Assembly (NCBI GenBank): GCA_964036315.1
Contig: OZ038509.1
Span: 29,280,968-29,344,967 of the forward strand
Reading direction: 5' to 3'
Source of the DNA: Acanthosepion esculentum
Taxonomy: Eukaryota > Mollusca > Cephalopoda > Sepiida > Sepiidae
Length of the DNA: 64,000 nucleotides
Part shown: positions 53,548 through 64,000 of the stretch, piece by piece
Layout of the letters: each line of letters opens with the position of its first letter
Position numbering within the stretch: position 1 is the first letter of the stretch
Notes under the pieces: model-generated
The model's database searches: none
What the model was told of the DNA's origin: nothing
What the model saw: only the letters and a program-made list of their open reading frames with translations
Made by a program: the position numbers and the translations under genes

Positions 53548-56144
53548 TTTCCAACAGTTTACACAAAGTTTTATTGCAAATATTAAGTTTTACAAAGTTT
53601 TGAAAAATATTGAAATTTCAATGCAAATGCAAGCAATTCAAGCTACTTTTCAACGTTAACCACGGTAATTTCAAATGTGAATATGCAGTTTGAAATCATT
53701 AGAAAACCAATAAAATTATTGAGAATCGATATGGTATCGATCAGAAAATATTGTTTTTGACAATTTCCAACAGTTTACACAAAGTTTTATTGCAAATATT
53801 AAGTTTTACAAAGTTTTGGAAAATATTGAAATTTCAATGCAAAAGTAAGCATTTCAAGCTAGTTTTTCAACGTTAAACACGGTAATTTCAAATTTGAATA
53901 TGCTGTTTGAAATCATTAGAAAACCAATAAAATTATTGAAAATCGATATGGTATCGATCAGAAAATATTGTTTTTGACTATATCCAACAGTTTATACAAA
54001 GTTTTATTGCAAATATTATGTTTTACAAACTTTTGAAAAATATTGAAATTTCAATGCAAAAGCAAGCAATTCAAGCTACTTTTCAACGTTAAACACGGTA
54101 ATTTCAAATGTGAATATGCAGTTTGAAATCGTTAGAAAACCAATAAAATTATTGAAAATCGATATGGTATCGATCAGAAAATATTGTTTTTGACAATTTC
54201 CAACAGTTTACACAAAGTTTTATTGCAAATATTAAGTTTTACAAACTTTTGAAAAATATTGAATTTTCAATGCAAAAGTAAGCATTTCAAGCTAGTTTTT
54301 CAACGTTAGACACGGTAGTTTAAAATTTGAATATGCTGTTTGAAATCATTAGAAAAACAATAAAATTATTGAAAATCGATATGGTATCGATCAGAAAATA
54401 TTGTTTTTGACTATTTCCAACAGTTTATAAAAAGTTTTATTGCAAATATTAAGTTTTACAAACTTTTGAAAAATATTGAAATTTCAATGCAAAAGCAAGC
54501 AATTCAAGCTACTTTTCAACGTTAACCACGGTAATTTTAAATGTGAATATGCAGTTTGAAATCATTAGAAAACCAATAACATTATTGAGAATCGATATGG
54601 TATCGATCAGAAAATATTGTTTTTGACAATTTCCAACAGTTTACACAAAGTTTTATTGCAAATATTATGTTTTACAAAGTTTGGGAAAATATTGAAATTT
54701 CAATGCAAAAGCAAGCAATTCAAGCTACTTTTCAACGTTAAACACGGTAATTTCAAATGTGAATATGCAGTTTGAAATCATTAGAAAACCAATAAAATTA
54801 TTGAAAATCGATATGGTATCGATCAGAAAATATTGTTTTTGACAATTTCCAACAGTTTACACAAAGTTTTATTGCAAATATTAAGTTTTACAAACTTTTG
54901 AAAAATATTGAATTTTCAATCCAAAAGTAAGCATTTCAAGCTAGTTTTTCAACGTTAAACACGGTAGTTTAAAATTTGAATATGCTGTTTGAAATCATTA
55001 GAAAAACAATAAAATTATTGAAAATCGATATGGTATCGATCAGAAAATATTGTTTTTGACTATTTCCAACAGTTTATAAAAAGTTTTATTGCAAATATTA
55101 AGTTTTACAAACTTTTGAAAAATATTGAAATTTCAATGCAAAAGCAAGCAATTCAAGCTACTTTTCAACGTTAAACACGGTAATTTCAAATGTGAATATG
55201 CAGTTTGAAATCATTAGAAAACCAATAAAATTATTAAAAATCGATATGGTATCGATCAGAAAATATTGTTTTTTACAATTTCCAACAGTTTACACAAAGT
55301 TTTATTGCACATATTAAGTTTTACAACGTTTTGAAAAATATTGAAATTTCAATGCAAAAGTAAGCATTTCAAGCTAGTTTTTCAACGTTAAACACGGTAA
55401 TTTCAAATTTGAATATGCTGTTTGAAATCATTAGAAAACCAATAAAATTATTGAAAATCGATATGGTATCGATCAGAAAATATTGTTTTTGACTATTTCC
55501 AACAGTTTATAAAAAGTTTTATTGCAAATATTAAGTTTTACAAACTTTTGAAAAATATTGAAATTTCAATGCAAAAGCAAGCAATTCAAGCTACTTTTCA
55601 ACGTTAAACACGGTAATTTCAAACGTGAATATGCAGTTTGAAATCATTAGAAAACCAATAAAATTATTGAAAATCGATATGGTATCGATCAGAAAATATT
55701 CTTTTTGACAATTTCCAACAGTTTACACAAAGTTTTATTGCAAATATTAAGTTTTACAAACTTTTGAAAAACATTGAAATTTCAATGCAAAAGCAAGCAA
55801 TTCAAGCTACTTTTCAACGTTAAACTCGGTAATTTCAAATGTGAATATGCAGTTTTAAATCATTAGAAAACCAATAAAATTATTGAGAATCGATATGGTA
55901 TCGATCAGAAAATATTGTTTTTGACAATTTCCAACAGTTTACACAAAGTTTTATTGCAAATATAAAGTTTTACAAACTTTTGAAAAATATTGAATTTTCA
56001 ATGCAAAAGTAAGCATTTCAATCTAGTTTTTCAACGTTAAACACGGTAATTTCAAATTTGAATATGCTGTTTGAAATCATTAGAAAACCAATAAAATTAT
56101 TGAAAATCGATATGGTATCGTTCAGAAAATATTGTTTTTGATTA
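53548..56144. repeat. 12-mer higher-order unit, copy 2 (2,597 bp)
   Basis: Tandem copy of 50,951-53,547; the match continues to about 56,225 (aaatgc/aaatgt). I noticed only two differences in 2.6 kb: gttagacac near 54,306, and ctactttt near 55,808 where copy 1 has ctacattt. It is one of the two least diverged long duplications in the window. Confidence 0.9.
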
Positions 56145-59100
56145 TTTCCAACAGTTTACACAAAGTTTTATTGCAAATATTAAGTTTTACAAAGTTTTGA
56201 AAAATATTGAAATTTCAATGCAAATGTAAGCATTTCAAGCTAGTTTTTCAACGATAAACACGTTAATTTCAAATTTGAATATGCTGTTTGAAATCATTAG
56301 AAAACCAATAAAATTATTGAAAATCGATATGTTGTCGATCAGAAAATATTGTTTCTGACAATTTCCAACAGTTTATACAAAGTTTTATTGCAAATATTAA
56401 GTTTTACAAACTTTTGAAAAATATTGAAATTTCAATGCAAAAGCAAGCAATTCAAGCTACTTTTCAACGTTAACCACGGTAATTTTAAATGTGAATATGC
56501 AGTTTGAAATCATTAGAAAACCAATAAAATTATTGAAAATCGATATGGTATCGATCAGAAAATATTGTTTTTGACAATTTCCAACACTTTTCGCAAAGTT
56601 TTATTGCAAATATTAAGTTTTACAAACTTTTGAAAATATTGAATTTTCAATGCAAAAGTAAGCATTTCAAGCTAGTTTTTCAACGTTAAACACGCTAATT
56701 TCAAATTTGAATATGCTGTTTGAAATCATTAGAAAACCAATAAAATTATTGAAAATCGATATGGTATCGATCAGAAAATATTTTTTTGACAATTTCCAAC
56801 AGTTTATACAAAGTTTTATTGCAAATATTAAGTTTTACAAAGTTTTGAAAAATATTGAATTTTCAATGCAAAAGTAAGCATTTGAAGCTAGTTTTTCAAC
56901 GTTAAACACGGTAATTTCAAATTTGAATATGCTGTTTGAAATCATTAGAAAACGAATAAAATTATTGAAAATCGATATGGTATCGATCAGAAAATATTGT
57001 TTTTGACAATTTCCAACAGTTTACACAAAGTTTTATTGCAAATATTAAGTTTTACAAAGTTTTGAAAAATATTGAAATTTCAATGCAAAAGTAAGCATTT
57101 CAAGCTAGTTTTTCAACGTTAAACACGGTAATTTCAAATTTGAATATGCTGTTTGAAATCATTAGAAAACCAATAAAATTATTGAAAATCGATATGGTAT
57201 CGATCAGAAAATATTGTTTTTGACAATTTCCAACAGTTTACACAAAGTTTTATTGCAAATATTAAGTTTTACAAAGTTTTGAAAAATATAGAAATTTCAA
57301 TGCAAAAGTAAGCATTTCAAGCTAGTTTTTCAACGTTAAACACGGTAATTTCAAATTTGAATATGCTGTTTGAAATCATTAGAAAACCAATAAAATTATT
57401 GAAAATCGATATGGTATCGATCAGAAAATATTGTTTTTGACAATTTCCAACAGTTTACACAAAGTTTTATTGCAAATATTAAGTTTTACAAACTTTTGAA
57501 AAATATTGAATTTTCAATGCAAAAGTAAGCATTTCAAGCTAGTTTTTCAACGTTAAACACGGTAGTTTAAAATTTGAATATGCTGTTTGAAATCATTAGA
57601 AAACCAATAAAATTATTGAAAATCGATATGGTATCGATCAGAAAATATTGTTTTTGACAATTTCCAACAGTTTTCGCAAAGTTTTATTGCAAATATTAAG
57701 TTTTACAAACTTTTGAAAATATTGAATTTTCAATGCAAAAGTAAGCATTTCAAGCTAGTTTTTCAACGATAAACACGCTAACTTCAAATTTGAATATGCT
57801 GTTTGAAATCATTAGAAAACCAATAAAATTATTGAAAATCGATATGGTATCGATCAGATAATATTGTTTCTGACAATTTCCAACAGTTTATACAAAGTTT
57901 TATTGCAAATATTAAGTTTTACAAACTTTTGAAAAATATTGAATTTTCAATGCAAAAGTAAGCATTTCAAGCTAGTTTTTCAACGTTAAACACGGTAATT
58001 TCAAATGTGAATATGCAGTTTGAAATCATTAGAAAACCAATAAAATTATTGAGAATCGATATGGTATCGATCAGAAAATATTGTTTTTGACAATTTCCAA
58101 CAGTTTACACAAAGTTTTATTGCAAATATTAAGTTTTACAAACTTTTGAAAAATATTGAATTTTCAATGCAAAAGTAAGCATTTCAAGCTAGTTTTTCAA
58201 CGTTAAACACGGTAATTTCAAATTTGAATATGCTGTTTGAAATCATTAGAAAACCAATAAAATTATTGAAAATCGATATGGTATCGATCAGAAAATATTG
58301 TTTTTGACAATTTCCAACAGTTTATACAAAGTTTTATTGCAAATATTAAGTTTTACAAAGTTTTGAAAAATATTGAATTTTCAATGCAAAAGTAAGCATT
58401 TCAAGCTAGTTTTTCAACGTTAAACACGGTAATTTCAAATTTGAATATGCTGTTTGAAATCATTAGAAAACGAATAAAATTATTGAAAATCGATATGGTA
58501 TCGATCAGAAAATATTGTTTTTGACAATTTCCAACAGTTTACACAAAGTTTTATTGCAAATATTAAGTTTTACAAAGTTTTGAAAAATATTGAAATTTCA
58601 ATGCAAAAGTAAGCATTTCAAGCTAGTTTTTCAACGTTAAACACGGTAATTTCAAATTTGAATATGCTGTTTGAAATCATTAGAAAACCAATAAAATTAT
58701 TGAAAATCGATATGGTATCGATCAGAAAATATTGTTTTTGACAATTTCCAACAGTTTACACAAAGTTTTATTGCAAATATTAAGTTTTACAAAGTTTTGA
58801 AAAATATAGAAATTTCAATGCAAAAGTAAGCATTTCAAGCTAGTTTTTCAACGATAAACACGGTAATTTCAAATTTGAATATGCTGTTTGAAATCATTAG
58901 AAAACCAATAAAATTATTGAAAATCGATATGGTATCGATCAGATAATATTGTTTCTGATAATTTCCAACAGTTTATACAAAGTTTTATTGCAAATATTAA
59001 GTTTTACAAACTTTTGAAAAATATTGAATTTTCAATGCAAAAGTAAGCATTTCAAGCTAGTTTTTCAACGTTAAACACGGTAATTTCAAATGTGAATATG

Positions 59101-62100
59101 CAGTTTGAAATCATTAGAAAACCAATAAAATTATTGAGAATCGATATGGTATCGATCAGAAAATATTGTTTTTGACAATTTCCAACAGTTTACACAAAGT
59201 TTTATTGCAAATATTAAGTTTTACAAACTTTTGAAAAATATTGAATTTTCAATGCAAAAGTAAGCATTTCAAGCTAGTTTTTCAACGTTAAACACGGTAA
59301 TTTCAAATTTGAATATGCTGTTTGAAATCATTAGAAAACCAATAAAATTATTGAAAATCGATATGGTATCGATCAGAAAATATTGTTTTTGACTATTTCC
59401 AACAGTTTACACAAAGTTTTATTGCAAATATTAAGTTTTACAAAGTTTTGAAAAATATTGAAATTTCAATGCAAAAGTAAGCATTTCAAGCTAGTTTTTC
59501 AACGATAAACACGGTAATTTCAAATTTGAATATGCTGTTTGAAATCATTAGAAAACCAATAAAATTATTGAAAATCGATATGGTATCGATCAGATAATAT
59601 TGTTTCTGACAATTTCCAACAGTTTATACAAAGTTTTATTGCAAATATTAAGTTTTACAAACTTTTGAAAAATATTGAAATTTCAATGCAAAAGCAAGCA
59701 ATTCAAGCTACTTTTCATCGTTAAACACGGTAATTTCAAATGTGAATATGCAGTTTGAAATCATTGGAAAACCAATAAAATTATTGAGAATCGATATGGT
59801 ATCGATCAGAAAATATTGTTTTTGACAATTTCCAACATTTTACACAAAGTTTTATTGCAAATATTAAGTTTTACAAACTTTTGAAAAATATTGAATTTTC
59901 AATGCAAAAGTAAGCATTTCAAGCTAGTTTTTCAACGTTAAACACGGTAATTTCAAATTTGAATATGCTGTTTGAAATCATTAGAAAACCAATAAAATTA
60001 TTGAAAATCGATATGGTAACGATCAGAAAATATTGTTTTTGACAATTTCCAACAGTTTACACAAAGTTTTATTGCAAATATTAAGTTTTATAAAGTTTTG
60101 AAAAATATTGAAATTTCAATGCAAATGTAAGCATTTCAAGCTAGTTTTTCAACGTTAAACACGGTAATTTCAAATTTGAATATGCTGTTTGAAATCATTA
60201 GAAAACCAATAAAATTATTGAAAATCGATATGGTATCGATCAGACAATATTGTTTTTGACTATTTCCAACAGTTTATACAAAGTTTTATTGCAAATATTA
60301 AGTTTTACAAACTTTTGAAAAATATTGAAATTTCAATGCAAAAGCAAGCAATTCAAGCTACTTTTCAACGTTAAACACGGTAATTTCAAATGTGAATATG
60401 CAGTTTGAAATCATTAGAAAACCAATAAAATTATTGAAAATCGATATGGTATCGATCAGAAAATATTCTTTTTGACAATTTCCAACAGTTTACACAAAGT
60501 TTTATTGCAAATATTAAGTTTTACAAACTTTTGAAAAACATTGAAATTTCAATGCAAAAGCAAGCAATTCAAGCTACTTTTCAACGTTAAACTCGGTAAT
60601 TTCAAATGTGAATATGCAGTTTGAAATCATTAGAAAACCAATAAAATTATTGAGAATCGATATGGTATCGATCAGAAAATATTGTTTTTGACAATTTCCA
60701 ACAGTTTACACAAAGTTTTATTGCAAATATTAAGTTTTACAAACTTTTGAAAAATATTGAATTTTCAATGCAAAAGCAAGCAATTCCATCTACTTTTCAT
60801 CGTTAAACACGGTAATTTCAAATGTGAATATGCAGTTTGAAATCATTCGAAAACCAATAAAATTATTGAGAATCGATATGGTATCGATCAGAAAATATTG
60901 TTTTTGACAATTTCCAACAGTTTACACAAAGTTTTATTGCAAATATTAAGTTTTACAAAGTTTTGAAAAATATTGAAATTTCAATGCAAAAGTAATCATT
61001 TCAAGCTAGTTTTTCAACGTTAAACACGGTAATTTCAAATTTGAATATGCTGTTTGAAATCATTAGAAAACCAATAAAATTATTGAAAATCGATATGGTA
61101 TCGATCAGAAAATATTGTTTTTGACAATTTCCAACAGTTTACACAAAGTTTTATTGCAAATTTTAAGTTTTACAAACTTTTGAAAAATATTGAAATTTCA
61201 ATGCAAAAGTAAGCATTTCAAGCTAGTTTTTCAACGTTAAACACGGTAATTTCAAATTTGAATATGCTGTTTGAAATCATTAGAAAACCAATAAAATTAT
61301 TGAAAATCGATATGGTATCGATCAGAAAATATTGTTTTTGACAATTTCCAACAGTTTACACAAAGTTTTATTGCAAATATTAAGTTTTACAAAGTTTTGG
61401 AAAATATTGAAATTTCAATGCAAAAGTAAGCATTTCAAGCTAGTTTTTCAACGTTAAACACGGTAATTTCAAATTTGAATATGCTGTTTGAAATCATTAG
61501 AAAACCAATAAAATTATTGAAAATCGATATGGTATCGATCAGAAAATATTGTTTTTGACAATTTCCAACAGTTTACACAAAGTTTTATTGCAAATATTAA
61601 GTTTTACAAACTTTTGAAAAATATTGAATTTTCAATGCAAAAGTAAGCATTTCAAGCTAGTTTTTCAACGTTAAACACGGTAGTTTAAAATTTGAATATG
61701 CTGTTTGAAATCATTAGAAAACCAATAAAATTATTGAAAATCGATATGGTATCGATCAGAAAATATTGTTTTTGACAATTTCCAACAGTTTTCGCAAAGT
61801 TTTATTGCAAATATTAAGTTTTACAAACTTTTGAAAATATTGCATTTTCAATGCAAAAGTAAGCATTTCAAGCTAGTTTTTCAACGTTAAACACGCTAAT
61901 TTCAAATTTGAATATGCTGTTTGAAATCATTAGAAAACCAATAAAATTATTGAAAATCGATATGGTATCGATCAGAAAATATTGTTTTTGACAATTTCCA
62001 ACAGTTTACACAAAGTTTTATTGCAAATATTAAGTTTTACAAAGTTTTGAAAAATATAGAAATTTCAATGCAAAAGTAAGCATTTCAAGCTAGTTTTTCA

Positions 62101-63918
62101 ACGTTAAACACGGTAATTTCAAATTTGAATATGCTGTTTGAAATCATTAGAAAACGAATAAAATTATTGAAAATCGATATGGTATCGATCAGAAAATATT
62201 GTTTTTGACAATTTCCAACAGTTTACACAAAGTTTTATTGCAAATATTAAGTTTTACAAAGTTTTGAAAAATATTGAAATTTCAATGCAAAAGTAAGCAT
62301 TTCAAGCTAGTTTTTCAACGTTAAACACGGTAATTTCAAATTTGAATATGCTGTTTGAAATCATTAGAAAACCAATAAAATTATTGAAAATCGATATGGT
62401 ATCGATCAGAAAATATTGTTTTTGACAATTTCCAACAGTTTACACAAAGTTTTATTGCAAATATTAAGTTTTACAAAGTTTTGAAAAATATAGAAATTTC
62501 AATGCAAAAGTAAGCATTTCAAGCTAGTTTTTCAACGTTAAACACGGTAATTTCAAATTTGAATATGCTGTTTGAAATCATTAGAAAACCAATAAAATTA
62601 TTGATAATCGATATGGTATCGATCAGAAAATATTGTTTTTGACTATTTCCAACAGTTTACACAAAGTTTTATTGCAAATATTAAGTTTTACACACTTTTG
62701 AAAAATATTGAATTTTCAATGCAAAAGTAAGCATTTCAAGCTAGTTTTTCAACGTTAAACACGGTAATTTCAAATTTGAATATGCTGTTTGAAATCATAA
62801 GAAAACCAATAAAATTATTGAAAATCGATATGGTATCGATCAGAAAATATTGTTTTTGACTATTTCCAAAAGTTTACACAAAGTTTTATTGCAAATATTA
62901 AGTTTTACAAAGTTTTGAAAAATATTGAAATTTCAATGCAAAAGTAAGCATTTCAAGCTAGTTTTTCAACGATAAACACGCTAACTTCAAATTTGAATAT
63001 GCTGTTTGAAATCATTAGAAAACCAATAAAATTATTGAAAATCGATATGGTATCGATCAGATAATATTGTTTCTGACAATTTCCAACAGTTTATACAAAG
63101 TTTTATTGCAAATATTAAGTTTTACAAACTTTTGAAAAATATTGAATTTTCAATGCAAAAGTAAGCATTTCAAGCTAGTTTTTCAACGTTAAACACGGTA
63201 ATTTCAAATGTGAATATGCAGTTTGAAATCATTAGAAAACCAATAAAATTATTGAGAATCGATATGGTATCGATCAGAAAATATTGTTTTTGACAATTTC
63301 CAACAGTTTACACAAAGTTTTATTGCAAATATTAAGTTTTACAAAGTTTTGAAAAATATTGAAATTTCAATGCAAAAGTAAGCATTTCAAGCTCGTTTTT
63401 CAACGTTAAACACGGTAATTTCAAATTTGAATATGCTGTTTGAAATCATTAGAAAACCAATAACATTATTGAAAATCGATATGGTATCGATCAGAAAATA
63501 TTGTTTTTGACAATTTCCAACAGTTTATAAAAAGTTTTATTGCAAATATTAAGTTTTAGAAACTTTTGAAAAATATTGAAATTTCAATGCAAAAGCAAGC
63601 AATTCAAGCTACTTTTCAACGTTAACCACGGTAATTTTAAATGTGAATATGCAGTTTGAAATCATTAGAAAACCAATAAAATTATTGAAAATCGATATGG
63701 TATCGATCAGAAAATATTGTTTTTGACAATTTCCAACAGTTTACACAAAGTTTTATTGCAAATATTAAGTTTTACAAACTTTTGAAAAATATTGAATTTT
63801 CAATGCAAAAGTAAGCATTTCAAGCTAGTTTTTCAGCGTTAAACACGGTAGTTTAAAATTTGAATATGCTGTTTGAAATCATTAGAAACCCAATAAAATT
63901 ATTGAAAATCGATATGGT
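56145..63918. repeat. Mosaic satellite region without a clean long unit
   Basis: Ordinary monomers continue without a break. Short allele series recur: ttttcgc copies at 56,588, 57,672 and 61,790; gaaaacgaata copies near 56,950, 58,468 and 62,152; atatag copies near 57,290, 58,803, 62,050 and 62,490. The aacgata plus gataatattg pair appears at about 57.8, 58.9, 59.5 and 63.0 kb. No long unit repeats in register. One copy near 56,782 has atattttttt with the G lost, giving a T-run and a one-base deletion. There are no type B copies from about 56.5 to 59.6 kb. Confidence 0.8.
57405..58070. repeat. Three-monomer block shared with 10.6-11.3 kb
   Basis: Same allele series as about 10,603-11,268: tttacac/gaatttt with ggtagttt; then ttttcgc with aacgataaacacgctaactt; then gataatattgtttctg with the A/B hybrid end. 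The offset is about 46,802 bp. Limits are approximate. The block shows that rare haplotypes are shared over tens of kilobases and not only between neighbours. Confidence 0.75.
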
Positions 63919-64000
63919 ATCGATCAGAAAATATTGTTTTTGACAATTTCCAACAGTTTTCGCAAAGTTTTATTGCAAATATTAAGTTTTACAAACTTTT
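63919..64000 (+). repeat. Partial satellite monomer at window end
   Basis: First 82 bases of a type A monomer with the ttttcgc allele, cut by the window end. The preceding copy has ggtagttt, the same neighbour order as at 10.6, 57.4 and 61.6 kb. The array evidently continues beyond the window. Confidence 0.95.

Larger units (their letters stand above)
1..64000. repeat. 217-bp AT-rich satellite array, whole window
   Basis: The whole window is a head-to-tail array in one orientation. Starts of atcgatcag fall at 1, 217, 434, 651 and 868, and the last at 63,919; 63,918 bases divided by 295 gives 216.7, matching a mixture of 216- and 217-bp copies. A consensus copy has 53 G+C in 217 bases. Copies differ by a few substitutions and by single-base indels; I found no inversion, no insertion of foreign sequence and no array edge. 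Every monomer has stops in all three forward frames (for example at consensus positions 23, 82 and 111) and in all three reverse frames (reverse stops at 6, 52 and 71), so nothing here encodes a protein. Such arrays are typical of centromeric or pericentromeric heterochromatin; that location is inferred. I do not recognise the family. Confidence 0.98.

Noticed and set aside
1..64000. Protein-coding genes
   Set aside because: Every monomer has stop codons in all six frames, so open frames stay under about 100 codons and repeat with the satellite period. None has coding character.
1..64000. CRISPR array
   Set aside because: The repeating unit is 216-217 bp with no unique spacers; the entire unit is repeated, which is a satellite pattern.
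1..64000. Telomeric or subtelomeric repeat
   Set aside because: No TTAGG, TTAGGG or TTTAGGG runs are present, and the unit is a long satellite monomer.
1..64000. Tandemly repeated rRNA, histone or tRNA gene cluster
   Set aside because: The unit is too short and too AT-rich, contains no open frame, and I see no tRNA A/B boxes or rRNA segment.

Overview
The window is one uninterrupted block of eukaryotic satellite DNA. All 64,000 bases are head-to-tail copies of a single AT-rich monomer of 216-217 bp (consensus about 24% G+C). With the monomer phased to start at atcgatcag, copies begin at 1, 217, 434, 651, 868 and so on, and the last start is at 63,919. If no copy is grossly truncated, that is 295 complete monomers (mean 216.7 bp) plus an 82-bp partial one. 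I see no gene, RNA gene, transposon, CRISPR array or unique sequence, and neither array edge is present. Stop codons close all six frames inside every monomer. A uniform array this large points to a centromeric, pericentromeric or other heterochromatic block of a eukaryotic chromosome. CpG is not depleted in the monomer, which fits a genome with little CpG methylation (many insects, for example) better than a vertebrate. I do not recognise the satellite and do not name a species.

Monomers fall into two main haplotypes. Type A carries gtaagcatttcaagctag, then aaatttgaatatgctg. Type B carries gcaagcaattcaagctac with one base fewer, then aaatgtgaatatgcag. By eye about 75-80 of 295 copies are type B-like. 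Further alleles sit at fixed positions (tttacac / tttatac / tttataa / ttttcgc; acaaac / acaaag; gaatttt / gaaattt). They are shuffled among copies, and A/B hybrids exist, as expected from unequal exchange and gene conversion.

Above the monomer level the array is a patchwork of recent segmental duplications, traceable through shared rare variants. From left to right: a 20-mer unit (4,332 bp) at 1.35-9.4 kb whose second copy lost three monomers; a 7-mer block repeated with 9-mer spacing, and part of it again with 11-mer spacing (11.5-16.9 kb); a 433-bp dimer duplicated at 22.1-23.0 kb; a 20-mer-spaced duplication of 2.9 kb (27.6-34.9 kb) carrying nested dimers; 11-mer (2,383 bp) tandem units from 36.5 to 45.2 kb; a 19-mer (4,117 bp) tandem unit at 41.4-49.6 kb that contains the 11-mer; and a 12-mer (2,597 bp) tandem unit at 51.0-56.1 kb. 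The flanking regions are looser mosaics of the same alleles.

Each monomer carries several short dyad symmetries. The most striking is a 17-bp perfect inverted repeat, ATCGATA-TGG-TATCGAT, across the monomer junction. It lies in the most conserved part of the repeat and is the best candidate for a bound sequence element.
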